Assembly: GCA_038502055.1 (NCBI GenBank)
Contig: JAXRKN010000042.1
Span: 248,001 to 312,000 of the forward strand
Direction of reading: 5' to 3'
DNA length: 64,000 nucleotides
Source of the DNA: Tanytarsus gracilentus
Taxonomy: Eukaryota > Arthropoda > Insecta > Diptera > Chironomidae
Shown here piece after piece: positions 15,401 to 30,400 of the stretch. The notes below the pieces were generated by a model, which saw only the letters and a program-made list of their open reading frames with translations, searched no databases and had not been told where the DNA came from. How positions within the stretch are numbered: position 1 is the first letter of the stretch; every line of letters begins with the position of its first letter. Both the position numbers and the translations under genes were made by a program.

Positions 15401-18400
15401 TCATCAGATGTTCACGTAATTTAATTTTACTCATCCACAATAAAAGCCATTAATAGCCTCGTAAATTTTCAATTATTAATTAAGCTTGATGTCACACTCT
15501 TTACTTATAAAATGATTGATCACGCCTAATTATCATCCTTGCTGAATTGTTTCTATAAAATCATCGATGTAATTGGCGCTTTCACCTTTTCACTTGTATC
15601 ACACCAGCCGTAAAGCCCTTTTTAAAGGCAGATATTTTTATGTCTTTAAATATTTATAAAAGCAATAAAATACACAAGTGCTATAATCATAAATCACATT
15701 CGGAAATGTGTGCATTCACTAAACTCACAAAAACGCTGTCGTTATTATTTACACTGTGAATTATCAAGGAAAATCGTTCAAAGCGTGAAGGAAGTTCATT
15801 TCGCGGTAGAGCTCGAAAGTTGTAGCACCTAAGTAAATTATGATCTTCTTGCTGTTGGTGATTTTATCAAAAGTCAGTTACGGATTTCCGACAGAATCTG
15901 AGTCACTTTCGCGGGCAATCTCGGTGGTGATTGAAGAAGCGTGCTCGAGACAAACTTCAACGGTGGATATTCAAATTTTATCAACCGATACAAAAATTGA
16001 TGAAATTTTAAGGTTTTCGAAATTTCCATTTAGAGTTGAGTCAAAAAATATTTCTCAAGATTTAAAAGAGCTCAAAAAGTGCAACATTTTCTTGACTGAA
16101 TCACTCAAAGATGTTGATAAATTTATTAAATTTTTATCACCCGAAATTTTCGACTTTCGTGGAATTTTTTTAGTGATTTTTGTTAATGGAAAATTTGAAG
16201 AAATCGAAAGAATTTTCGCAAAATTTTGGAGTCATCAAATTGTGAATGTAAATGCAATTTTTGTGGACACTTCCAATGTCACTTCCATGGCGACTTTCAT
16301 GCCCTTTCAAAATCACAAGTGCAATGACACCACGCCGCAAGTCATCAATCAGCTAATGGAGGGAAATTTTACTTCAAACAATTTCTTCATTGAAAAACTC
16401 GACAATCTTCAAGAGTGTCCAATTCGTGTGATAATCGCAACAAAGTCTGAACCTTATATAATTTTAAATGATGGACAGAGACACAAGGGAAGAGATATCG
16501 ATCTCATGGAGGAATTAGCTTCGTCCTTGAACTTTAAAATTCAGTACATAATTCTCGAGGACAAAGGTTTCTTGCTCGACAACGGCACGGCAGGTGGGAT
16601 CTTTAAATTGCTCCAAAATGGGAGTGGAGACATGACAATTTGCGACATGTGGATCACAAAAAATCGCGCAAAGTTTTTCGACGCGACGACTGGATACATC
16701 AGAGATGACATAATTTTCGTCATTCCGCCACGATCGGAGTTGACTGCGTTTGAAAAATTGATTTATCCGCTCGATTTTGAGACTTGGATAATGTTGGCGA
16801 TTTGTTTTGGCTTTGGATATTTGGTGATTTTCGTTGTAACATTACATGGAAAATCTATTCGAATTTTTGTTTTTGGTGAATATGAAAAATATCCATTTTT
16901 TACAATGTTTGCTTTACTTGTTGGTGGCGGTCAATTGCGAACTCCGAGTAGAAATTTTGCGAGATTTATTTTAATTAATTTTCTCGCATTTTCAATGATA
17001 ATAAGAACTGCATACGAGGGTGCGATGTATCAGTTTATGCAGAGTGACAAAAAATATAAAGAACCGCAAACTGTTGAGGAATTAATTGAGCTCGACTATA
17101 AATTTAATGTGTTGTCTGTCAGCATGGAACTTTTTGAGCATTATTCAATTCTTCAAAAAAGGTTAGACATTTTTTTAAAAAAAATTTAAAGAAATTATTT
17201 TAAACATTTTTTACTAGAATCGTTGTTATAAACAGCAAACAGAGGCAGGATGCTTTACTAGCAACCCACAGTTCATCATACAAGGGTGTCGTGGCTCTAG
17301 CGAAAGGAATGGCAATTTATCAAAATCAAAAAAATAAAAACGGTGCTCAGTTCATAGTTCTTAACGAGCGAGTCATGTCTATTCCGAGCGCGATTTTCAC
17401 TCCTAAAAATTTTTACCTCATAACTGCACTGAATGAAAAAATTAATGAACTCAAATCATCTGGACTGATTGAGTATTGGCACAATCTCGTGATTGATCAG
17501 AAATTTCTGAAAATTCAGAGGGGAAAAAGTGAACCTCACCCATTGAGTGTTCGTCATGTCGTCGGTTGCTTTCAAATGCTCGCCGTCGGAGGCTTTGTTT
17601 CAATTTTAATCTTCATAGCCGAATTTTTTTACCATCGCTACAAAGAGAACAAAAAACTTCTGTTCGTTCGAGTGATGAGTAGGAAGCAATTAAGTAAATA
17701 GCGACACAATTTGTCCAATTTTGGAGATGCATTAATTAATCGAGTTGTATTATTAGTTTATTAAATAAAAATTTAAGTTAATCTTCTTAGTTCTTTTTGT
17801 GATGTTAATCTAGTTACACTTCCTGAACAAGAAAAAATATTAAGTCGACTTATTTGTTCAACGAATTAATTTTTTTATGTGTTAAAATGGATTAATAATA
17901 ATTTTATTGTAAATACACAACGTATAAAAATTAGAGGAGATATTAACAAAAAAATATAAACACAGCACTTTGTGAAAATTGACACTTAATTGAACAATTA
18001 GTACATTTTTAACTAAATTAGTTTAATTTGAATCTATTTCTGATTGAATTTAATTGTCAACCAAAGGATATTAATTTTTTCATATCTTAGATTATTTTTT
18101 TAACATTTTAGTTGAATCGATTTTATCAATAAAATTCCGCAAATGACTGTTATAAAAATATTCAAATATTTTATTTTTCAATTTTGAGCTCTTTCCATTT
18201 TGACTTACCACTGATCTGCCACCAATTTACCACTAACTTGACACCAACTTATCTCAATTAAAAATTCAAACTATTTTTTAACCGTTTCTTAATGTTTCTC
18301 TCTTCATTTTATGGACTCAATTCCATATGGTGACTTTCACACTTGTCAATTCGAATGCCTATGAAATAATAACAGCTTTTCAATGAAACAGACACCGAAA

Positions 18401-21400
18401 GTAAACAGTGTCTACAATTTTCTAAGAAAAAATCAATTAACTGTGGCTTTTGATTGATAAGAGTCAATAAATCAAAAAAATAGCCAGCCCCAACCTAAAA
18501 GGATCTCAGTTTTATTCACGCGTCTTAAACTAAAAGTCGCCTCATGAAAAATGAGAGAAAATATTTTACGAGCCCTATTAGTTTTATTAATTGCCAGAAG
18601 CCAGACGATATCAGCACTCAAAGGATTAATTAGTTTAGATAATCGCGATGAAATTTCCATTGCCACGATAAATGTGATAACGGATGTCTGTGGAGAGCGA
18701 AAAGTTCTCGCAAATTTAATTTTCCACCAAAGTGAAACAGAAAATTTTACCTTCATGGAAGAAATTAATGTCATTCTCGCGGAGAGCTCACGCGATTTTA
18801 GAATTTCTTTCAAAATTATTTCATCGCATGACGAACTAAGTTCGAGTCAACCTGCACAGTGCAATATAATAATTATGAGTTCAAGTCATAACTTTAAACC
18901 TCTTTACAGCGAAGCTTTGATATCGCACCTTGTCAATGAACACTCGCCGCTCCTTATTGTCCTCCTAAGCTCGTTTGATGACGATCGTAAAATTATAGAT
19001 GGTATGTTGAGGGTGAAAATGAGTTGTGATAAAATATTTAATAAATTTAAGTGTTTTGCTTAGTTTTTAAATTTTGTTTCTCAGTTTTATTAAATTTAAA
19101 TTGCTCAATTTTAATACCAACCCATTACCACTCGAAACCCACTCAGATGTTTTCGACTTCTTATGGGAAATGAATGTCTACGATGTTAATGTAATGCTAA
19201 AAGCGAACGATGGCATTTCAGTCCTCACCTACTTCCCATTTCAAGGACATCATTGCTCCGATACAACTCCCATGCTCATCAATAAATTTACTAATGGAAA
19301 ATTCATAAATTCCACAAAAAATTTTTTCCCATCGAAGCTCGACGATCTTCAGCAGTGCCCGATTCGTGTTGCAACCTCAAATAACTCTGAACCATATATT
19401 TTTGCCAAAAAGCTTTTAAACGGAAGTTACGACCTACAAGGCAGAGACATAACGGTGCTCAATACACTCGCCGAGGCCTTAAATTTCAAAATCAATTATG
19501 TTTTCGTTGGCCGCGAGGGAATTTTACTCGAGAACGGAACTGCTGAAGGAATTTATAAGAGACTCGTAAACGGCACCGCCGACATTGCAATCGCTGATAT
19601 GTGGCTGAAAGCAAATCGATTGAGGTTCATCGATGCCACTTCATCGTATGCAACACAGCAAATTGCATTTGTCATCCCACCCGGCAGTGAATTGACTAGC
19701 GTAGAAAAATATTTGCGACCTTTAGGCGTTAGGATTTGGATCTACACGTTGATAACAATTTTAGTTGCATTTGTCGTAATTGTGATTGTAAAAAAATTTC
19801 CAATCAAAGTTCAGAACTTTGTGTTTGGTGAAAAAGTTCAAGATCCATATTTGAATGTGCTCATTGCACTTTTCGGTGGATCACAAACTGTCTTGCCTCA
19901 GCAGAATTTCGCACGATTTTTGCTCATGATGTTTCTAATATTTTGCCTCGTCATTCGAAGCGTCTATCAAGGAGTTCTCTTCAAATTTTTGCAAACTAAA
20001 ATCACACACAAGGAAGTTCAGTCGATCGATGAAATGATTTTGCGTGACTACAAGTTCTATGTCGTGCCAGCGATTCTTGATTTGATTGAGGGTCAACCGA
20101 GGATTTATGAAAGGTTAAAATTGAGTTTGAATTCGGAATTTCCGTTATAATTTTCTATAAATTCTAGAAAAATTGTGATGACTTTAGAGCAGCGAATGCT
20201 TCTATACAATCGCGCCAATGATCCAAACTTCAAAGGAGTTTTCTTTCGCTCACTCACCGGTGTTTTATATCAAAATCAACAGAACTTTAATGGAACTCGA
20301 TTTTTAGTGTGTAAAGAGAAATTTTTGACAATTCCAGTTGTAATTTACGTGCGTAAAAGATTTTACCTTTTGCAATCGCTTAACGAGCACATTTGGCGAT
20401 TAGATGCTGGTGGGCTGCTCGATTATTGGCACTCACAAATCATCGACTCAAGATATCTCAACATTATCGAGTCGCAAGAGCCAACAGCCATTGAACTTCA
20501 TCACATCATGGGTTGTTTCCTGCTCTTACTGATTGGCGCTGTAATTGCGGCAATTGCCTTTGTATGCGAGCTTTTATATAAGAGGTTTCGGGGTCGGAGT
20601 CGAAGTGGAATTGAAAAGCATTAAAGTTTATCGTAGCTGTAGTTTTAAAATGTTTTCGTGGTGGAAAAAATAAAATAATTTCTTAGCATTTTAAAATTGA
20701 TTTTTGAAATTATTTACATCATCAGCAATTGACTTTTCACATATCACTTTAGAGAGACAAAATCAAAACAAATTGAGTTCAATCGACCTGCAATAAATCA
20801 ACATTTATTCGTTGACTAACCATTAATGAATTCCTCATTAGGTCTCACCCACATTGCGATACACTCGGCTGTAAATTGAAGTACTTAACAAGTTGAAATT
20901 TCTCGCTCACCAAAAATATGATATTTACAGCGATAAGTGCCTGTGCCTATAAACGTAAAGATTTGGTTCGCTTATGATGCGAAAAAAGTGGATTTTTATG
21001 AATTTAAAGCGTTATACAGCGAAAAAGAAGAAATTTATTGATTTAATCTCGGAATTATAATTTAAACAAATTCTTATGAGGATGTTTTCAATAAAAAAAT
21101 CCCATTATTTCTGTCGGCTTCTCATGTTTTATTTCCTTCCGAAGTCACACACATTTTCTTCTATTTTTTTAATGATATTCATGCGATGCTCATTATTCTT
21201 TCTTAAATATGAATGACCTGAGATGATGATGGCGAAAGATATTCAGAGAATGTATTGTGATTAGGGAAGCATAAAATTGTTTAAAAATTTTATAACCACA
21301 TGGGTGTGCGTCAAATTTAAATATTTTATGGCATGACATTTAGGTTTTATGCTGTAAATAATTAAAAAATTTTAAGAAATGAAATTTTGATAGATAAAGG

Positions 21401-24400
21401 TTTATTTAAAAATTTGGGTTCGAATCCTTAAAGTATACGAAATAATACTATTTCGGAATAAGCACTTAATTTTTTGACAAATTTTAAATTTTTTTTTTTA
21501 TTAAATCCTCCCCCGCGGGTTGTTTTTTCGCAAATAAACGGGTTAAAAAATATTACAAATAAATGTGTTTTCCGAAGCAGGCATGTGGTGTTTTTTTTCA
21601 AAGTCATTTTTTGGTTTATGCAAAACTACGTTCAAATCAAGTACCTAATTTTAAAAAGATTACCAACATTAAAATTATTTTTATGAAAAAATCTTCACAT
21701 AAATTTTTTATACCGGGCGGTTCAATTTAAATTCTTTGAGGCAATCCGACATTGCTAACGTTTCACTAATACATAAAATTTTCGTATAAAACGGAATTTC
21801 TTAACATAAACTTTTTCATAATTCTTAACAACTTTTCAAATCATTAAAATTCTTTGAAATTTTTCGAGATGACATGAATTTTTTGAGTGATAAATATTGA
21901 TCAACATTAACCTCAATTTTTTTCTAAAATCTCACATTACTCCAACATAAAGCTAATGCTACGTCATAATCTTTTGAACCGGTTCAGATGTCGGAAAATT
22001 TTCATCGAGTCAAGAGTTCGTCGAGAGATTTTTAAAAATTATTTTTATGCATTTTTTAGCAAAGGAAAATGGAAATAACTAAATTAACGATAATTCTAAG
22101 TGTGTTAGCATTAAGCATAAACATAATTAATGGAGAGCTGGATGAGTTTTGTACGATTTCGGGAAACGTAAAAGGTCTCTCACACGAGACAGACTTTTCG
22201 TCCATTTTTGTTAAGCTGTAAGTACTTAAAAGCGAAAGAAATTTCGAAAAATTATCACAAATTTATTCAATCTGAGTGAATTAAGTGAAACGAGGTCGCC
22301 TCTCAATTAACGACCACCATTTTAAATTTTAGGTTTAACAAACAGGGAAATTTGAAAGAGAAAACCGAAATATCTGACACGGGTTTCTTCATTTTGCCCA
22401 TTTACGACAAGGGTGAATACATAATCCGCGTGTCAGCACCCGCGGGCCTCTCATTTCAACCCGACGAGATTCCATTTAATTTCGATGGCGAATGCACGCA
22501 AAGGACTGATGTGAATTTCATGTTTAGAGGCTTCGGCATAACTGGAAAAGTGAACATTTTCAATAATCCATCAACGGCCGGCGCTAAAGGCGTCACAATC
22601 AAGCTCTTTAATGATAAGCGAATTGTCATTGCAACAACTCAAACTGATGACATCGGCACGTTTACATTTAGCCCAATTGTACCTGGCTCGTATCGAGTGC
22701 AGGCCTCTCATGCGTCATGGCATTTCACCAAGTCCGAACATGATGTTACGGTGACGACGGGTAACACAAATCTACCTGAAAATTCGCTCCTCGTGTCGGG
22801 CTTTAATTTGCATGGCTCAATTGCTCAGCCATCAATTAACATCGGTCTGCTCATTTACAATCGGAAAGGACAAAGTACCTTTCATAAGTGCAATGAGAAA
22901 ATGCCAAAGGGTGAAATTAGTCAGACAATCTCGAAAGACTTTGACGTTCAACCATTATGTTTCACCAATGCTGATAACAATGGCGATTACTCATTCCAAA
23001 ATTTAGCAACCGGAAAATATCTGATTGTTCCTTATGCTGACAAGTCATCCGTTGAGTTCAACATAAGTCCCGCATCGATTGAGACTGAAATTAAAATTGA
23101 TAATGAGAAAATTAGTGAAATATTTCAAATAAATGGATTTACGGCCAGTGGTCGAGTTGTTTTGTCACCACAAAATAAAAAGGGAGTTAGTGGAGCGACT
23201 GTGAAAATTAATGGAAAAATTGAGACGACAACTGAGGCTGATGGAACTTTCACGCTTAAAAATATTAAAGAGGGACTTTACACGATTCAAGTCACTGCCA
23301 AAGATCTCAAATTTAACGATGAAAATGTGAAAATTTCAATGGCAAACCCAAAAATTTCAGAAATTTTCGTCAGTGGATTTAAAGTTTGCGGAAAAGTTGT
23401 TTCGGAAAAATCTTTTAAAATTATGATCAAAGAAGTCGGAGGCTCATCAGTCGCTGACACAACATCAGACGGACAAACCGGCAATTTTTGTACATTTTTA
23501 GGAAATGGAAAATATTCACTCGAAGTGGAGATTGAAGAATCAGAAAAGAGAAGTGGACTTCAATTTTATCCAATTCAACAGCAAATTGAAGTCAACTCAG
23601 CCGCTGTTAATGACGTGATTTTCTCACAATTAAGAGCTAAAGTCACGGGTGAAGTTCAATGTCTATCAGATGATGATTCATGTAACAATGTTGAAATCTC
23701 TTTGAGTGTTTTGGACGACGGCGGATATCAAACTTCAACATTAAAAGCGAAAACATCAAACGGAATTTATTCGTTCAATGAAATTCTTCCCGGTCGCTAT
23801 CAAATTTCAGTTCCAAATGATCATCTCTGCTGGGAAAATCATCAACAGAAATTAGTTGTAAAATCAACTCTTGAAAAAGTTCCAAAATTCATTCAGAATG
23901 GCTACAAAATTGGTCCCATAATATCGACGCACGATTCACAGGTAAACTTAAACTTCACAAGCGGTGCTAGGTATACTTCCATCAAGTCAATTCAAGAAGA
24001 TGTATCATTTAAATAATTAAAAATTTTTTTTCTTTAGAATTTGTCTTGAAGGGACCCATCGCGAGTGTCCCAAGTTAAAAATTACATAAAATTAATTAAA
24101 GTTAATAATTTTAGGCAACTTATAAACTCCGCACGAGTGAAAATTCCGCTAAATTGGAGAGCATTAAATTATCGAGTGGAGCGAATGAGTTTTGTGTGCC
24201 GAAAGCTGGAATTTATGATATGAAAGTCAGTGGATGTCACACATTCGAAGAAGACACGAAAGTCTTATCAACTAAAAGTACATCGCCAGTGCATGTGACT
24301 GCAATTAAGCACAAAAATGGAATCAGAATTTTAAGTGAAATTAGTCAACAGTTTAATATCGAAGTGCAATATGAAGATGAGTCGAGAGAAATTCTTAAAC

Positions 24401-27400
24401 CTGTTGATGAGTCGGAACGTGTTGATGGATATTTCGCTTATATTTTAAATCTCAATCTTAAATCTGGTGAAGCAATAAAACTCACCCCTAAAAGTGAGCA
24501 AATGCTCTTTAAGCCATCAAAAACTGAAATTAAAGGAGCTTCAGATTGCATTGATGTCGCATTCAATTTCATCGCTACTAAAGGTCTTGTAATTGGCGGT
24601 GGAACTGCCCCTAAAATTGCCGATGTCACTGTCACTCTCTCATTCCCAAAGAACAAAGAGATTTCACCGCTAACGACAACCACAAATGCCGGTGGTGAAT
24701 TTAAATTTCCCACCATCGATCCCACCCTCGATTTTGAGTTGAAAGCCGAAAAGGAAAGTTACGTTTTTCAAGACTATGATGCAACCCGAAATATCTTCGA
24801 AGGTCATAAATTATGCGAGATAATCGTTCTAGTTAAAGACGATGAGTCGAGAGAGCTCGCCAATGCCGTGATTTCACTCAGCGGCGACAACTATCGCAAA
24901 AATCTTCCCACAAGTACAAACGGTGAAATCAAATTTCACTCATTAAAGCCTGGCAAGTACTTTTTGAGGGCAATGATGAAGGAATATGATTTTAAGCCGA
25001 ACTCACAGACAGTCGAGATTCGTGATGGCGAAACACTGAACATCGAATTGAGGTGAGTTTGATGAAATTATTAAAAAATTATCTTTAATCTAAATATTTT
25101 TTAAATTTCCAGTGCAAAACGCGTCGCATACTCAGTTTTCGGCAAAATTACGACACTAAGCGGCGATCCATTCGCGAACGTAATGGTCGAAGCAATTTCC
25201 ACTTCCGATGCTTGCAGTAATCATCAAGAGGAGGCAATAACCGAGTTCAATGGACAGTATAGAATTAGAGGTCTTCAAACGGGATGCGATTATAAAATAA
25301 AACTTCAAAAGAACGCCAATGTTGATCGATCATTGCCGTCGGAACGGCAAGTTCGCGTTGAGACTGTCGACACTCAAAATGTGAATTTCATTGCCATTAA
25401 TCCCATCAACATTTGCGATGTGATTGTGAAGATTAAGTCAAAAATTAATGATCACTACAAGACGCTGAAGATTCAGATGTACAAGCGGGAATTGCCCGAC
25501 AATGCAATGTACTCGCAACGTATCGAGAATCTTATGCTGCCGAAGAGTAAACATAATGACGATATTTTGGTATTTTTGCCGCGCATAAACGCTAATGACT
25601 ACCAGAAAGCCTTCTTCATTGAACTCACGACGACATTGAGTGACAAGAGTTACAATTACAAACTGCCGCAACTGCAGTTCACCGCCAATACCACAAATAT
25701 TTATTTCGAAGTCGATTTCAATCCGGTCTTGAGCAAAACGGAAACGGAGCTAAATAAAAACTCACTTGTCGCTCTTGTGCTCATTTTTCTCGTCGCATTC
25801 GTATTTTTGAAGCAAGAACTCGTCTTTGAAATTGTGAGAAATTTAATGGCGAGATTTAGCAATGACGTGAGCAAGCAACCGACCAAAAAGACTGAAGGAA
25901 GGGGCGAGAAATTCATAGATGAAAACGAAATTAATGAACTCGCACAATTTATAGAGGAGCGGAAGAAGAAGAAATCCAGAAAGAACAATTAATTGCGTGT
26001 GATGTGAAATTCATGCAATTCCTCATTAAATAATTTATATGTCCATCTCACTTTCAAATGTTTTGAAAATTGGATGATTGAGGAAAAAGCTGAGAATTTA
26101 TAACGGATTTTTTTAATTTAATTTGCGACTTTTTAATTTTATTTGCAATAATTTAAAAAGGATTAAAATTTGAACTTAAATTTAAATTTTAAAGATCCGT
26201 TAAGTCAAAAATCTCAACTTAATCCAATTCCCAAAAAATTAAATTTCCCTCTTTTGTTTTAGGCTGTTGGTTAAAAAATCAAATTATAGGAAAAAATAAA
26301 TGAAATTAAATAATTAAAAATATTAAGAAGATTTTTATTTCTTTTCGAAAGCAGCATTACAGTAATTGGCAAGCATAAAACACCTCGACTCAAAATCCGT
26401 GGTGCGAAAAGATGAGATTAATTTTAATGTGTGTCTGCTATACCCAATTATTACTTCTCAGTCTCACTTACATCACAATCATAAAGAAATATTGAATTTT
26501 TTTGTTATTTCAGGAGAGTTCACCTTGAAAATATTTTTGATACCAAGTACTTTGCGTTCATTACTGCCGTTTAATTAAAAGCCTATTAATCAATAATTGA
26601 AAATGTTTGTTGTTGATGGAATTTATCGGAATAATGCGAAGAGGGATGGTCAGGCATTTTATTGTGTAATTTTTATGAGTGACAAATGATCATGAAATGA
26701 AACACAGTGAAAACGATTGTCGAGAATATTTAGATAAATTTTAGTGGTAATAAAAAATGTTAATTTTGCTTCTGGGAAAATTTGATTTTTTTGAGACCAA
26801 AATTTAAATTTTTAAAAGCTAATAAAATTTAATAAGTTTTAATTTTTATTGAAATTTTTACACAACATTCCACTGTTTTTAAAGAATCTAAAAAATCTCA
26901 TATTTGACCAACGCCAAAAAAATTCCATAATAAATTTTTTATGTCAAAAAACTAATTTTTAAATATTCTCCTCTTTCAGAACCCGAAAGTGAAATTCAAC
27001 CATGCTCGAGTCTTATTTGGTATCCATTTTATTGCGTATTACAACAAGATGAACAAACATTTACGGCTTATTGCTCGGAAGAATTATCGGTGAGTCATCG
27101 AGATATTTGTGCACTAAATTTTCCTCATATATAGCGAACGCCACCCCAAACTCATCAAGTCATGCCCTCACGTGATAAAACTAATAAAATTTTTGCTCTC
27201 GTCTTTCTCTCTCTCTTTCATGCCTTTTCCCCTGTACTAAAATTAATTTTATCTCTAAACATTGTCTCACATATAAAATTAATAAAAATAAATCAGATAA
27301 TTCCCGTTACTCCAAATCGTAATCGGGATATTCGGGTGAGTTTTTCCATGTGTGTGATTAACAGATGCTTCGATCTCTTCATTTTGCTCTCTTAATTTTC

Positions 27401-30400
27401 ATTTCGATTTCGTGTATAAAATTATTTAAGCAACAACAGTGTCTGCAGGCCATTAATTAAATTGTAATTTTCTTATTATAGCTTGCCGATGTTTTTTTTG
27501 CCGATCTGCCTCGAATCAGACTCGATGGTCGCAGCTGCGATAGACCGCGAACGCGAAAAACCATATGGGAACCGTCGCCATCGACAATTCAAGAGGAGAA
27601 CGAGAATATGGATGAGAATATTTTCAATTCATCGAATATCGAGCTTAATGCAACACTTCAAAATTGTTTAGGTGAGTAATAATCTATTTTTTTATAATCA
27701 TCGTCGCTGCTCGTTGGTGTGTAATTAAAATCGACGATTCTTCTTGACAAAGGTCTCGATTGCATGATTTATGAAATTAGTTTTTGTCAAATGATGAAAT
27801 GATTGGCTTGACAACGGATGCATTAAATTTAAATGGGTCAAAGTTCAATTTTTGAACTTGGATGAATTGGAGTCAAACGAATTCAAACTTTGACCTGTAT
27901 TTTAAAATTTATTTTCACCGTTAAAAATTAAATAAAAATATTTTCATTAAAATTTTCTTCGAGCCCATAAAAATGTCGTGCCGGTGTTTTATATTAAAAA
28001 AATTACACCTTGCACATTCCATAAATATTAAATTACAAAATCCGTTCTTGCGAGCGAATATTAATGTCTCTGACATCACATGTGTGACACGACTCCTCCT
28101 CAATTCATTCCGCATACGATTAGTATGCAAATACTAGAAATTACCATAAGAATGACGACACGATTTGCACAGCCTTCAATGTTGATTAAAAAAAATTGAC
28201 CTTACGCAAAAAGTAGCGATGGAATTCCGCATAACTGCAATCGATGCTCAACTTTTGATCTCTAATTACCGCACACCATAAATCCCAGTGATCATATATC
28301 TCTTCAGTTGTATACACGCAATTCACTCTATATAATTTATGAGCATCTGATGAACAATTGATTACATTAAAAAAACATGTTATAAATTTTTTTCTTCTCT
28401 CTTTCGCATCGCATCAATTAACATTTTCGCGCTCTATTCCAATTGGCCGCACACACAAAAAACCCGCAAAATTGCATAATCATACATACATATATTTTTG
28501 CTTGATTCCTTTCGCATGAAATCAACAACAGAACTGTGGAAAATCGAGAGTCGAGAGTTGTGCTTTACGGCTCAAATGTTCATGTGGGATGAGAATGTGC
28601 AAAGTACGGTCGTGGCAATAAAAAGAACGTCAAATATGGAAAATCTCAGCGGATATAGTTGCTGTGGGTATTTAATCATTCAAAAAAAGTAAAAACTAGT
28701 TGATGGCATGAACAGTAATATATTTTAATGTAAAGGAATGGACACTCATGATCTCAACTTTACTCAAGTAAGATTCGAGTCAACTTTACAATATTTTTGG
28801 CTCTGGAAGAAGTAAAAGATAAATTATTCCGTAACTGAAATTTCTAAATTTATTTAATTACACAAAACTGAAATTTTCAAACTGTCTAAATATTTGCGAT
28901 CAATCTTCCTCCCTGCCTAATTTACCGCAATATATTTTTCTATCTCTCTTGCAATAGTTTCACTCGAAAATGAAAAATAATTCAACTCATGAAGTCATTA
29001 TAGTGACTAATCCACTCTCACTTTGTTGTGAGCTCGAGTAGAGTAAATAAGCGCAGGCAATTGTTGGGAAAACAAAAGCTCATGTTCTCAATGTAATTAA
29101 AAGTCAACACGAATGAGCGAGATGATGAGCAAATAGAAATGCGAATGGGAAATGAGGTAAAAAGATTTTACGTCATTTTCACTCTCTCTTTAGAAGAAAT
29201 TTATTTTTTTATCTTGACAAAGTCCCGCATTGTTGATGAAATTTTCACAAAAGAACTGATCAAAAGCCGAACGAGAGAGAGAGAGAGAGAGAGAAAAAAT
29301 GCATCGTAGGTGTTTGTGTGAGCGTAAACTTCTCTCTCGAATATTTTTTCTTCTCTTTATTCTCGCAACTCACAAAATATATTCATTCATTCATTGAGTA
29401 TCAGTCACTGATGTCGGGTAGTCAAAGTTATCGCGCGACGCGTTAGTAAATTTTTTTTGAATAATTATTGTGTTCCAAGTGAATGAAAAAATCACAAAAA
29501 AATATTTCGACTTTAGAGAGCCGCGGAGACAAATAGCAGCAAATTGCCTCATTATCTCGCGCTTTAAGCTCTCCTGTGAATTAAAAAAAGCTGTTGTCAA
29601 TTTCAATTAGGAATCAATGTAGTGCTAATTGGTGTCATAACATTTATTGAAGCCGAAAAAATATTTTCTTCTTGGGATACCTCATGTTAATGTGTGTATG
29701 TAAAAAAATTGAGCTATAAAAAGCAAAAAAATATGTTTTTCCAAATGGTGATGATGACGAGTCTATAACTGTGCTTTGGATTATAAAAATTGCGCAAAAA
29801 CACAGAGAGAACATATATAAAAAATAGCTTGAACTTAATGTTCCATATTGCTGGCACCACGAGAAAGAAATGAAAATTTGTTACAGTGCGGAATGCAAAT
29901 GTGGTTATATTTAATTAAGAGTGTGATTTAAGATTTCCCGTCTGCATAAATGAGTGGAAATTTTGGCACGCTTGGAATTTTTATGATTTTTAATTGTGAA
30001 AAAATATTTCAATTTGTTTTTCAAATTTAAAATAATTTAATTTTTTTCTGGAACTTTCTTGAACTTCGAATAAATTAATTTAAAAAAAATTCATATTGAT
30101 CTCGCACATGCCACCAGGGTCAATAAGCTCAACTGGCGCTTGATAAATTTGCAATTAAAAATTTGACCACAAAACAAACTTTTCGTCCCGTCACATTCTA
30201 AAAAATGAAAACATTACAAAAATAGAAAATTTTTATTATATTCTGGTGATGAAAATTTTTTACACTCAACTTTGTGAGTTTTTTTTGCATAACAAGATGA
30301 GGAAAATTTATCCTACAGTGAGTGAGAGTGAGACTTGAAAGTATCTCATAAATCAAACTATGATCTCATAGAGAGCTTGTTATAAGCTCATAGTGTGGAA

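Noticed and set aside
28498..28692. Open frame with somewhat exon-like composition (FRMKSTTELWKIES)
   Set aside because: No acceptor and only a weak GTATTT donor whose phase (2) does not fit raskol; no recognised family.
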